DNA from: Nymphaea colorata
Taxonomy: Eukaryota; Streptophyta; Magnoliopsida; Nymphaeales; Nymphaeaceae
Length of the DNA: 64,000 nucleotides
Assembly: GCF_008831285.2 (NCBI RefSeq)
Contig: NC_045140.1
Coordinates: forward strand, 20,830,370 to 20,894,369
Direction of reading: 5' to 3'
This document shows, one piece after another, positions 39,944 through 52,400 of the stretch. The translations under genes were made by a program, and so were the position numbers. Each line of letters begins with the position of its first letter. Position 1 is the first letter of the stretch. The notes below the pieces were generated by a model that was not told where the DNA came from, ran no database searches, and saw only the letters and a program-made list of their open reading frames with translations.

Positions 39944-41260
39944 GTCCATATCCTTGTGTTGTTTTCGGTATTCAAGCAAACTCCACAGGCCCATCTGAAA
40001 GGCTGGTTGGATTAATCTTTTCTTCCCAACCACTTTCAGTGCATTTTCTACGGCAGAAACAAGAACCCCACTGAACGGAGCCATCATGACTGTGTGCTTC
40101 TTGCAGAGTAAAGGTGTATCACCATGCTACTTACACCCACCTTCTTCAAGCATGCATTGGCAATAACCTTTGAATCATGGCTGAAAGCTGCACGAGCACT
40201 TAATTTCCAAAGCGCCCGTAAGACTTCCACTCCAGATCAAAGTCAAGCTCATGAAGTCCTGCCGCATTTGTTGGCAGATGGACAAGGCCCGCCAGCTATT
40301 TGATGAAATTCCTCAACCAGAGATACTCAGTGTTGGGCTGCCATGATAAATGCTTATACCAAGAATGGCTACCCAAATGAATCTCTACTCTTGTACTCAG
40401 ATATGAAGAACAGGAATGAAATTCAACCTGATAAGTTCATCATCCTATTAGATGTTGTAAAAGGCCTGCACCTTGTTATCTGATTTGGTCAAGGCTGAGG
40501 AGATTCATGAAAATTCTGAGAGATTTTGTCTTTCGGCTGATATTTTGGTGGAGAATGCACTTGTCGATTTATATGGACAATGGGGATGCGTGTACAGTGC
40601 ATGTCTCAGCCGTGCTGGTCTCCTTGATGGGGCATATCTATCCTTGTAGAACATGCCTGTTAAAGCCACTGCTAGTTCTTGGGAAGCTCTACTTGGTGCC
40701 TGCTGTGGTATATAAAAACGTTAACTTGGAAAAATTGCAGCGAGGCACCTATTTCAGATTGAACCAGATAATCCAGGAAATTATATACTTCTTGCAAGTA
40801 CGTATATTGCATTAGGAATGTGGGAAGATGCATTGAACATGAGGAAGTTAATGAGGAGTAGAGGGAATGACTATTGAGAAAACACCTGGTTGTAGCTGGG
40901 TTGAAGTGGGAGGCCAAAATTTACACTTTTGTTGATGGTAATAGGTCACATATTCAGAAGAAAAAGAATTATGTCTACCTACAGCTAGCAAGCTATTTGC
41001 CAGACCCTAGATTTGCACTGTTAGATGTGGATTTGGAAGAGAAAGAAGTTCTTGGTTACCATAGTGAAATTGACAGGCGCCTATGCGTTGCTCAATATGG
41101 AGTCAGCTTCCCCTATTTGTGTTTTCATAAACATCCAAATTTGTGGAGATTGCCATAATGCCATGAAGTTTTCGTCTGATATTACTGGAGTTCGGATCAG
41201 AATCAGAGACTCAACCCGCTTTCACCACTTAGATTCTGTTTTTGTCAGGGTTTCTGGTGA
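39944..41260 (+). pseudogene. PPR-DYW pseudogene, diverged copy of the gene at 1911-4223
   Basis: The sequence aligns along its length to the intact PPR gene, including 5' flank (from about 39790) and stop region (TTCTGGTGA at 41252-41260), but cannot be translated. There is no ATG at the parental start position, indels break the frame repeatedly, and an in-line TAG stands at 40647-40649 where the parent has CAG. A single 981-bp block of the parent (from 2562 to 3543, residues about 218-544) is missing; the junction at 40606-40609 is the tetramer CTCA, present at both parental breakpoints. Surviving segments include LFQIEPDNPGNY, YIALGMWEDALNMRKLMRS, FALLDVDLEEKEVLGYHSE and ICGDCHNAMKF, now in different frames. 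The homology continues in the 3' flank to about 42870, so it arose by DNA duplication, not retroposition. Confidence 0.93.
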
Positions 41261-43545
41261 TTCCCGATGGACATATTGCTGTAATGCAGGTTAGGCCAGT
41301 CTCTTTTAGGTTTTTTGCAGAGAATAGCAGTTATGGGAAAGATGAGATGAACTAGATTGCCGTTTGCTATTGGGGACAAGGTATTGAGCAAAGAGTGCAT
41401 GACTAGTACTTCAAACTTGTTTGTTTCAATAGTTTTTTATTCAATGCAAGCAGCTTATATCAGAAGATTAATAAAAATGTTATTGGTATCTGTGCCCTTC
41501 CGTTGTATCAGTGTCAGTTTGTATTAGTTCTGACACCGGGTATTTTTTTGATGTTGGCTTGGCTGCGCAAGTAAATCATTTTCTCTGCATCATTTGATGT
41601 CGTGTGTAAACCTGGATTAGTGGCGGTAGTAAAGACAAGCTTTTTGGAGGAACAGCATCATATATAGCAACCAAGTCACTTATCGTTGAACATCAGTTTA
41701 TAACTTTAATGTGGATGATGAAAAAATCTTGTTTACATCTTCTGCTGATGGCATTAGATTGCTTGCTGTCCCCATTGGCACTGGCCTGCCTGTAGGAAGT
41801 TACCTATTTCATTTCTTCATACGTGTGCATGTTTGGTTTTTGTCATGGCTGGTGGGCCTATAGGAAGGCACTTGTTGCATTTCTTCCTGTGCAAGCATAG
41901 TTGCTGCTAAGTTTTTCTATGTCTAGGCCATCCAGTCAAAAGTTTTTTGCTTCATTATGGGTTTGCCTAAACCAGTAATGGGTTTGACATGGAGCATGAA
42001 TCTGATCAATTTTGAGTTTCATACAAGGGTGATTTCATTCTCTGGCACAGCTAGGGAGGTAGATGAAATGTTGTCAAGTTAGATTATTCAGAGTATGATG
42101 AATGTCTTATTTTATTAATATACTAATGTTTTCCATTGCTCGAAAATTTATAGGCACTTGTGGGAGATCAATGAAAATGAAGATGGTTTTAGCTTCTTGA
42201 CACTCGATGGCGCCAGGAGCAATACTTTGTCAAGGAGTAGGAGCTGATAATTTATTTCTACCGGCGGTGTCATGGCTACTGAGCCGACTCTAATTGCTTT
42301 CTTGTTTTCCAAAATTTTCTCTAGTAGTCAATGTAGATCTTCAAGGCCTCCTTGACATATATAGTAATTAAATAACTGCGAAGTAGATACAGCAATAAAA
42401 TGGCATGGGAACGTGGAAATGTGCCTCATATATAGAAATGCTGCCATTTGTTGGCTTTCTAAGATGGGACTTTTGCTTGTATTTCATAAACCTTTTCAGA
42501 CCACTGATGGACGGCTCATGAGGCAGGAGATTTCGATGAGTTTCTGCAAGCCATTGTCAGTCAATTAAGCAGGGGGGGATTTTCCCATGGATACGACTGG
42601 CTGTGTATTCTTTACTCTGAGCATCTTTCCTGCTTGCTGTCTTTAGCGCACGGTTGAAGCAGGAAAACTACTGTCTTAGCGCAAGGTTGGGGCAGTATCC
42701 TGCTGCCAAACAGCTAATAGTCACCAAAGCCGCTTGAAGGCTTCAAACATGGTTGTTAGTTCAGTAAAAGTCAGTTTCAGCAATGTAGCAGACAAGGTAG
42801 AATTTGCTATGGTTTTCAATGGTGCTATCTTAGCTTTGAGGTCTCATCACCACCGGGCAATGTTAGTTATACGCATCTCAATGAACCCTCCACAAGCAGA
42901 CATAAATAATGGCGTCATTCAAAATTGCCTCGTCAAGGAAAAGATAGGCACGTCTTTCTCTTTCTTCTCCCTCTAGAAACGTAAATTGCTTGGGCCGCGG
43001 ATAATCTAAATACCGGAAGCGCCAGGAAGCAACCAAAGTTAGCACAGCCACGAGAACCAGTTCCTAAAACCATGTCCTGACCAGTGAAAGCTACCCTCGA
43101 AACCCCAGTCTAACCAGTGGGCGAAACGGGCCCCGCTTCCCCTCCTCCGAACCAATATCTGCTTCCTAATTGGTCCAAAGGATCCCGACGCACCTTTTTA
43201 TCAGGACCTCAACCGGGCGGGGCCCAACTTCACGGCGACCCCCCCACAACTCAGAGCCCCCGTGGTCACTTTGGTAAAGAAATGATACCTTGGGCTTGTT
43301 GCATTAAAATAAGTCATATATCCAGGCCCTCCATAAACACCACGTGGCAGCAGTTGAGCGTCGTATGTTGAACTCAGCCAATCGGGAGCCGTCTTTCTCC
43401 ATCCTGTTATCTGCAAAGACCAGTCGCCAACTGATCTCTCCTTTACAGCGGAGTAATAATAAGCTTAAGTAAGAAGCAGAGAATCGAAGAGGATAAAACC
43501 CCAAGGACAGAAGTCAGCGAGCCAGGAAGAAGAGAGACCGGAAAG
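41261..43545. other. Duplicated PPR 3' flank, then PsbO promoter region
   Basis: Bases 41261 to about 42870 match 4224 to about 6040 downstream of the intact PPR gene, with many indels; no shared coding frame is evident. Bases 43000-43545 are richer in G+C and contain the PsbO promoter and leader, with a G-box at 43341. The stretch at 42734-42976 is open in one frame but overlaps the end of the duplicated flank and shows no domain. Confidence 0.6.
43341..43346 (+). promoter_or_regulatory. G-box (CACGTG) upstream of PsbO
   Basis: CACGTG within CCACGTGG lies about 200 bp upstream of the PsbO start. G-boxes bind bZIP (HY5-type) and bHLH (PIF-type) factors and are common in light-regulated photosynthesis genes. 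A CCAATCGG element lies nearby at about 43378. The role is inferred from motif and position. Confidence 0.5.
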
Positions 43546-44701
43546 ATGGCAGCGTCGCTTCAAGCTGCGGCCACGCTAATGCAGCCCGCCAAGGTGGGTG
43601 TCTCGGCCCGGACCAGCCTTCCCCTCAGATCATCTTCCCACGTCTCCAGGGCCTTCGGCTACGAGCCGGCCGCCGCCAGGCTCACCTGCTCCGTCCAGGA
43701 CGACCTCAGAGACTTTGCTCAGAAGTGCGCTGACGCCACCAAGATCGCCGGCTTCGCCCTCGCTACCTCCGCCTTGATCGCTTCGGTACGCTCGCTTCAA
43801 CCTGCCTTCTTTCTCATCTGATTTCCCATCGTATAAAAACATTGGTCGGTTCAGTCGGGCACCCTCTTGCGAAGCATGATGCTCGTTCAGAGTGTTTTCC
43901 TGCTTATATGGTATGGTACTATCCTTCGCATGGTTAAAATGGCAGGGTGCAAGCGCGGAGGGCGTGCCGAAGCGGCTGACGTACGAGGAGATCCAGAGCA
44001 AGACGTACATGGAGGTGAAGGGGACAGGGACGGCGAACCAGTGCCCGACGATCGACGGCGGAGTGGAGTCCTTCGCCTTCAAGCCCGGCAAATACAACAT
44101 GAAGAAGCTGTGCCTCGAGCCCACCAGCTTCACGGTGAAGGCCGAGGGCGTTAACAAGAATGCGGCCCCGGAGTTCCAGAAGACCAAGCTGATGACCCGG
44201 CTCACCTACACCTTGGACGAGGTCGAAGGTCCCTTCGAGGTTGCCGAGGATGGCTCCGTCAAGTTCGAAGAAAAGGACGGCCTCGATTATGCGGCCGTCA
44301 CCGTTCAGCTCCCCGGAGGCGAGCGCGTTCCCTTCCTCTTCTCCATCAAGCAGCTCGTGGCCTCCGGCAAGCCCGACGGCTTCGGCGGGGAGTTCCTCGT
44401 CCCCTCGTACCGTGGCTCCTCCTTCTTAGACCCCAAGGGTCGCGGTGGCTCTGCCGGCTACGATAACGCCGTCGCTCTCCCCGCCGGAGGAAGGGGAGAT
44501 GAGGAGGATCTGACGAAGGAGAACATCAAGGACAGCTCCTCGTCCACCGGCAAGATCACGCTGAGCGTCAGCAAGAGCAATCCTGCGACAGGCGAGGTGA
44601 TCGGCGTGTTCGAGAGCCTCCAGCCATCGGATACAGACCTGGGAGCGAAGGTGCCCAAGGATGTGAAGATCCAGGGTATCTGGTACGCCCAGCTCGAGTA
44701 G
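43546..44701 (+). CDS. PSBO: Photosystem II 33-kDa oxygen-evolving enhancer protein 1 (PsbO)
   Basis: Two exons, 43546-43785 and 43946-44701, joined in phase 0, give 331 residues (Arabidopsis PsbO about 332). PsbO is the manganese-stabilising extrinsic subunit of photosystem II in the thylakoid lumen. The N-terminus is bipartite: a Ser/Ala/Arg chloroplast transit part, then a hydrophobic thylakoid-transfer segment ([18 protein letters not shown]) ending in an A-x-A site. Mature protein would start at [20 protein letters not shown], about residue 85. Conserved features include [12 protein letters not shown] and KKLCLEP, whose two cysteines form the lumenal disulfide, FCFKPG-like FAFKPGKY, and the C-terminus GIWYAQLE. 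Codon usage is strongly GC-ending, unlike the AT-rich neighbours, as is common for highly expressed nuclear photosynthesis genes. The intron interrupts at the thylakoid-transfer segment. No defect is seen. Confidence 0.98.
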
Positions 44702-44939
44702 TAGAGACTAGAGACACACAATACCCTCTTCACACCCGATCCCGCTCCTTCACTTTCTCTCTTTTCCCTCCTTTCCTTTTTCTTTTCTTGTGAATGTAAT
44801 GAAACATACTTGTGCTTTTTTTCCGGCAACGCTGTAACTTTTAAGACTTGGGAGTTCGCATGTGCTGTGTATAATTTGAGCAGTCTCCTACTACTTGATC
44901 TTGCAAATTCCTATGCCTAATACAAAGCTTTCATTCATG

Positions 44940-44984
<45 letters not shown>

Positions 44985-46284
44985 CAACTGCGATTCTCTA
45001 TACAACACGAGGCTTATTAGATGCACCGCTTCAAAATCGTATTTCCTTTGTAATATCTCTAAATCAGTAGTTTCACCTCTTAAGCTATTGACGGGTGAAA
45101 TTTCTGATTTTGCTATTTTCAGGCTTCTTTCTTTCTTTCTTGTGGTTTATGATACATGGACAATAGCTTCTTTCACTCTCTTTCTTTTTCATTCCTTTAA
45201 CATTAATAAAAAATTTTTCCTTCCTTTTCATCATTTATAGAATTATTTAATTTCCCTCCATCAAAAGACAATGTATGATGTTATTTGATGCATTATCATT
45301 AATCGATTTTTTCCCCTTCTCTTTTCTAAAAACGGTAATTATTTTAAGGAGACATTGTTTAGTTAAACAGTGAAACGAACAAATATGGCTCAAAAATGGA
45401 AACCAACTTGCTTTGCTTTGAGCGCGTTGTTCTTCATGCCGGCCCCGGAGCATGGAGTGCATGATAAGATGGTTGTCCAATAAAGTGTTGCATATCCATA
45501 ATCATTAGTGCAAAAGAATAATACACTACAAGAATCAAACAAACTGATAACCAAACTTTTATATCAGCTATGTTATACTATTTAAAGCTTCTAAACATTT
45601 ATCTACATTATTAAATTTAAACTGATTCGCTAAGATATGGAAAGATGCCATTTCTCACATACCGATTACCTATCATCAACTTTTACTTCCTAAATTTTTT
45701 TATTATATATACTCAATTATTTTTAATAAATATGTAATAGATTTTGCCGATCCATAACCGAGTCAACCAAATCACTGAATCGGCAGCCTGGCCGATTCCA
45801 TTCAATTTTTTTATTTTTCTAGTGCTGTAAGCAGGTGCGTCTGACTTTAGCTCACGGCGAGAAATGCGCCCAATAAAGATCGGCACCACCTCGAATTTAG
45901 ATCCGAAATGCCGATCCACTTGGATCCGCTCCGCGGTTAACTCGTTCGCTTGTGCGTCAGCAGACAGGAAGAATAGGAACAAGGCAGCCGCCAAGTCACT
46001 GACTGCGAGACGCGGTAAAAAAGTAATTACCGTGACATTTGAGAGTGTCGATACGATGAGACGAAACAAGAAAGTAAAACGCGTTTAACACGGCATCGAA
46101 CCTACATTAACCGCGTAATATGGGCGCCCGAAATGATCGTGTTGATGCAATAATTTGACTTCGGGGGACTGGAGAAGCGAACTCCAGAGACTAGAAAAGC
46201 CGGAAGCGGGTCTTCCCTTGCCATCGGCGAGATCGGTTTTGAAGAAGCGCGGGAGGAAGGAAAATCGACCGGCGAGCAGGGCCG
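44702..46284. other. Intergenic region between PsbO and SEC3
   Basis: PsbO 3' UTR, then AT-rich DNA with an AT microsatellite (44942-44981). From about 45840 the base composition rises in G+C toward the SEC3 leader. Frames on both strands at 45713-46088 have no recognisable domain. Confidence 0.6.
44942..44981. repeat. AT microsatellite
   Basis: A pure AT run of 40 bp, about 240 bp downstream of the PsbO stop. Unlike the others it has no adjacent CT part. Confidence 0.97.
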
Positions 46285-49200
46285 ATGGCGAAGCCGGGCG
46301 GCGGCGGCGGCGGCACGGATGAAGAGGAGCTCGTGAAGGCGGCGTCGGCCGTCATAGAAGGAGACGGGCAGAAGGTCGTCATGGCCGTCCGTGTCTCCAA
46401 AAGCCGCGGCATTTGGGGGAAGTCCGGCAGGTTGGGTCGTCACATGTCCAAGCCTAGGGTTTTGGCCGTCACTGGTGCGTTCTCTTAACGCTGACCTCCT
46501 TACATCGGGATCTCTTCCCTCCGTCCTTGATGATCTGGGATCTTGCGGTACTTCTTCGGATTTTATTCTTCGTTATTGGCGGTGGAAGAGACTGAAAATT
46601 CGAAGCGTTTGTTTGATTCTGAGAAGTAGTTGAGCAGTGCCACTGTGCGCATTTTGATCGACTCAAAGAGTTTCGTCACCCGAGTCCCCTGCAGATGTAT
46701 TGTAGCTACGATTTCAGGTTGGCATATGAGTCTGCATTGAGGAGTGTCATGTTCAACCAAAATTCTGGGTTGTGGAGAGCGAATGAAATTAAATTATTTT
46801 TTGGGTTTATGCAGTGGAAATTTTAAGCTGTATCGAAGAAAATTGATGCGGCCTGTCCGAGAGTTTATTTGTTGTAGAATTAGGAAATCGAGATACTTAT
46901 TCTGCTCCTTTATATTTATTTATTTATTTATTTTGCAAGTAATTTCTAGCCATGTTCCTGCATACATTTTGTTGGAGTTGCTTCGGCGGGGCAGTATCGT
47001 TTGTTTTAGACCATGATTTTATTGCGACTCCGCAGTGATGGTTTATGGAAGATCGAGGTCTTGAAAAGCCGGCATCCTAAAATTTATTTGCTTGAAAAAG
47101 AAAATCGGTCTTCTGTGATACCGTACTGTAAACGGGAGAAGGAAGGGTAGCACTGTTTGTGAATGATGCGTTATTTACTAAACTTGCGTAGATAGTGAAT
47201 AATGGGCGGCTCTGTTCTCCTTAGAATTAGTATGATCGTTTTGCAGTAGAAGTGGGGTTATATGTTGATCATGCATCGAGAGTATTTTCAAGCCAGCTTC
47301 AGTGTATAGTCGTCAACTACGTAGTACGTAGCCATCCCATTGTGTCAGGTTCTTCATTGTTCGTTACTCTATGGGGTGTTTCCGCCTTATGCTTCCTAGC
47401 TAATGGTCGTGTAGGTGTTGGGTTCTTCCTCATTAATCGTTGTTACTGAGCTTTTCACTGTTTCTCTTCCGTTCCTCACACAGTTTTGCTTTCCTTGTTA
47501 ATGTCATTTCTGGATCTTCCCAGCATTTTATTATGTTCTCTTGAAATAGAAGAAGGCCTCTTCGAGGATTAATAATTTGTATAAGAACGAAAGAAACACA
47601 TATGCTGATAAGCATTAATATTATGTTAGATCTTCGTATAAGTTTGTGTTAGTATGAGATGTTATATTTGTCAGTTATAATTAATCAAAGGGGGATGATG
47701 TAGGTGGAAAATTAGATGGCAAATTCGGCATCTTGGATTTAAATCCATAGGCATATCCCCCAGCTTGCCCATCTTGGTGGGGGAATTAATTGGAAAACAA
47801 TTACTGATGTGAGAGGATGATGTTGCTTTTATAAGCGGAGATGACAGTGAAAGTTAAAAGGAATAATGTGCAAAAGGATGTAGGGACATGTGAAGGGAAA
47901 CGGCAAAAGTAGAGGACTGAAAGTCTGAAACATAAATTTCTTACAACTCTGCCACTTAGTCATGGATAGGGCTTTTCCACAGGCTAATCTTAATCTTATT
48001 GCAAGACTGGGCCCTCCAAGTTTGCTTAGCAGAGGCTCAGAGTACATTTCAACAGTCTTTTTTTCTTGTTGAGTAAAAGATGGTGAGAGAGGGACGACAT
48101 TTGATTATGCCTCTTGCATGAGGTGGAAGGTTACCAATTTCCTGGGAAGAGTCTGAATAAATGGTATATAAACTATAAACATGAAATGTACCTCTGTAGC
48201 CAAAACCTGAAATAAACATCGCATAATTACTAAGCACAGTAGACTCAAGCAGAGATGGTGCACTATTATACCCTTTTGTAGTTTTGTAGATGTTGAAGAC
48301 TATCTTCATTTACTTGAACAATCTTCCATGTCTTCAACTGGCCGAGCCTGTCCTCTTTCTGAGAGGCTTGGCTGAGCTGCCCATCCTTATGTATGTGAGG
48401 TAGTGGTTGCTGGGCGACATTACAAAGTCCATTTTGGCATTTACGTGATTGACAAACCAAAATTTAGCACATGATCAAACAACAAGGCAATCGGTAACTT
48501 TCTAAGTTTGTTTTAGGAAGGGAGGAATAGCTTTCTGTTGTGAGCAAAAGAATTAGCTCATTAGTTTACAAGCAGAACAATGTTCTATATCATTTTCAGT
48601 ATTTTTTTTTCCTCAGACATCCTTTTTTTTTCCTTGGGAGAAGCTTGGGAATTCAAAAAAATAAGACATATATAAAACATAGTATGAAAATATATATTGT
48701 TAGCTGGAATCTGATTTTGTACCGCCAAGAAAGACAAAATCCTCCTATCTGATCCAGCCCATTTGCGGTCCTAGTGCAATTGGTTGCAGTTTTAGTTCAC
48801 ATTGTACTTGCTAACGCTACTGTAGTGTGGTAAGGTCATTGGGCATATTGCTACTATTATCCAATTCTCTTATTTCTGGTGAGCATAATCCCAGCAGTGC
48901 AAATTCCAAAACTTAATCTACATGACTTCTTCATTCTAACTTTGGCTGCTATTTAGACACTTGGATGATGATGGGTTAGCTATGGCTTTACTATATTATA
49001 TTCTATAGGTTTTGGAATGAAAATATAGAACTTGTATTGCTTTGCAGCCATGTTTTCGTCAAAAGGACAACAGAAAAAGGCTCTTATCCATGTCCTGAAG
49101 TATTCATCTGGAGGTGTTTTGGAGGTGATTTTCCATGCTTAAGTGCTAGTGCTTGCATTTGTTTCCATTCTGATCTTGGGATAAGTCTTAAACCTCATGC

Positions 49201-49440
49201 AACATGAAAGACATTAAATCTAGTGTGTTTCACATTACCATAAAGTCCCCATAGCATGAATCATGTTAAATATGTTTTATATTTCACACCAACTTTTCTT
49301 ACATTTTTCTCCCTTCTACCATCAGCATTTGGAAGTTACTTGCTTAAGAAATCCGTTTGTTTGTCAGCAGAGATACTTTTTGATAATTGTGTTACCTTGT
49401 ACCCTGTGTTTGTCAATGTCGGACACAAGTATAGCATGTT

Positions 49441-49477
<37 letters not shown>

Positions 49478-52400
49478 ATTAACATTAGCAAACATCCTGA
49501 CCCACAAAATGTGGGTCAAGGAAGGACAAAATACAAAACGAGGGCAGAGAGAGTCCATCAGTCACAAGGAAGTTCATTAAGGAGAGCAGGGTTCTGAGTG
49601 CAGTAAAATTTGATTTTTATACATAATGTAAATATGATAGAATGTGGTGAGCCAAAGACGGCAGATGGAAGGAGCCTTGACGATGGATGATGCCATTGCG
49701 AGTTTGCTGCAATCGCTGCCAGAGGATGAGTGTTCCAGATGAGCATCCACTGCTACTCGGATGAAGGAGATGTGTCCTAAAAGGAGATCTCTAAAAATAG
49801 ATGCTGGCCGGAGATGGGGAAGTGGCTGCGGCCAAGTGACTTGAACAAGCTGTTGGCTAACTTGACATTCCCAGAAATAGATGGATGGATGCTTCCTCCT
49901 GACAACGATAAAGGTCACATTGTCTAGCAAGGTGAAAGTCAGAGCATTTAAGAGCATCATGTATTTGTACCCTTTGCAGGTAGATAAGGTAACCAGTGAT
50001 CGGGTGTGGAGAGTAGGACTGGAACCCCAAATAGCGAAGGAGGGACCAATTGGGGAATTTGGCTAAGTGATATAGTTCCTTGAGCGCCTTTGGTTCAAAG
50101 GTGGTGGTGGGAGAGGTAGAAATGGAGCCGATCAAGGAAACACAGGGTCTGCTTCCAACTCTTGAGAAGGTTGGAGGAACGGTGAGGAGGGGTGTGTAGC
50201 AGAAGGTGCAAGTCAGCAATGTTGATGCAGTATTTGGTTGGATGAAGACAACCTACGGGGAACGAGAGTGAAGGAGGGTAGTGGACCACTTAAGAAGGAA
50301 CGCATGGTTGTGGAGTCGATGGCTGGGGAGGCCTAGTCCATTGCGGGAGGGTAGTGAATGACAAATGCAAGGAAATTTTCAGATGAGTTGCTAGCCTGCT
50401 ACGAAAGGGAACTCTGTTTAGATTCCATCAGCAACCTGTATGTTCCAGGAGCATAAAACATAATTAATTGCCAAACTTGAAAGCAAGCCAGTGACAAGCT
50501 AGTTTTTGTAATGTGATATATGCAACAAGGAAACACCAAGTGGGTTGATGACCTCTTGATATAATTTTTTTTTATGTCCTTGTTTTGTTTTTCCTTTTTT
50601 TTGTATGGATAGTGGTTTTTCAGTTGGGGGGTGGGGGGGGGGGGTGTGGGTGGGGGTTGGGGTTGTGGCAGTGGTTGTAGAGTGTAAAAGAGGCTACGCC
50701 TAGGTTAGGTCTAATCTTTACTGAACATAACATAATTGGATCTAAGTAAATTGGACCTGGATTTGGACTCTTACAACGCTGCTACTGAAAACAAACTTGG
50801 GTCTGACTCCACAATATGGTAAGATCTGACTGGCAATCCAATTATTTATGTAATGCTTCTTGTGAAAGAGACTCTCCAAAACCAAAATGAAGGCAGTGTG
50901 CATGGTACGTACAGTTTGGTAGGTCTGTGAAGGTTGGAAGGTCAAAACTTCTCATGTACCTTGCTAGACCTAAATGTACCAGCCACTTTCCAATCTGAAT
51001 CTAGCAAATCACATTTTAAACTGAATCTCAACCTAATATAACTGGATATCTATTGACATCCCAAACCCGGTCAGTAGGTTTTGGTCAGTTTGGTATCTGT
51101 TCAAGCCCAAATTGTTGGCATCTCTGAGGGAGGGGTTGGTTGTTTGATGAAGACTTGCACTTGTATCTGACTCAGGAACCGGGTCTAATTTCAGTCACAT
51201 GGCATCTACTTCCGTTTTACTGTGATAACTAATGGTCGTTTCGCATGTTCTCCACTAGTTACTTTTTTATGTCATTTCATTTGTCATCGCAAAATGCTTT
51301 AGAATTGCATTCTGTCTATGAATAGCAGAACACACAGAATAAATCTTGAATTGAGATAGGACTGACTTCTTGATTGAGAAATATTTAACTTCCATTTTGG
51401 AAAGTGCTGTAACTATCATCACTTTGTTTTAGCCTGCAAAGCTCTACAAGCTTCAACATCTATCTAAAGTGGAGGTTGCTTCAAATGATGACTGCACATT
51501 TACACTGGTAATTTTATTCTTTGTCCTTTTTGGTGTTATTTGAACCTTACTTTCTAGTAAGGCCTCCTGTAGTTTGCTCTTGGAACTAATATGGATCCAC
51601 TGGTTGATCACATGAAAAGCAGTTTTGTGTTGTTGTGCATGTGCATGTTTCTCTACTAATAGTCTTCTTTTCCTGTTCATTAAGGGATTTGATAACTTTA
51701 GAAGCCAGACTGTTTCACCTCCACAGTGGACCATGCGCAACACCAATGATAGGTGAAGAACACACTTGTGATTTTTTCTTCAAGTAATATTAGTTACAAT
51801 TTGTTTAATTTGGTCTTTTGTCACATCCTAGTGAAGGTGGTTGTTTCTATTTCTGATAGTCGGCCATGTAATTGTGAACTTTTTCTTCCTTCCATTTCTT
51901 CCAGTTACAGCTTTGTTCTGAATATGTCAATGGATGTCAGAACATGTTTATCAATTTTTATTTTGTTTTCTGTTTTTCTCTTTGTTGCAGGAATCGTTTT
52001 CTTGTTTGTATCTTAACTACGTGCAAGGATATGGTTGGTCACCTTCCAAAAGTCACTGGGATAGATGTTGTGGAGATGGCTATTTGGGCTAAGGTCTCTG
52101 TCTCTCTCTCTCTCTCTTAGTGTGTTTTTTTTTTTGGGGGGGTTTGCGGTGGGTGGGGGGGTGAAGTCATACTGCCTACATGCTTGTGCACTGGCAACAG
52201 TTTTTGCATGTACTAAACTGTGGTCGTGTTCTCTTTTCTCGCAAGGTTGAATATTCAGATGTTGAAACTTGAAAGTACATAAGTTTGACATTGATGGATT
52301 GATTTTATACTTTTGATTAATTTTTTACAATATTCATAAAGCTGAATTGTTTACATAGTTTTATCCAGCGAATGCAAGGAAAGTGATGCATTTCCATGAA

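Noticed and set aside
40507..41294. Three plus-strand frames (102, 94 and 89 codons) as separate small genes
   Set aside because: Each is a surviving piece of the PPR pseudogene in a different frame.
49577..50219. Two minus-strand frames (127 and 120 codons) as a nested gene in the SEC3 intron
   Set aside because: They are frameshifted halves of the LINE zinc-binding region, not an intact gene.
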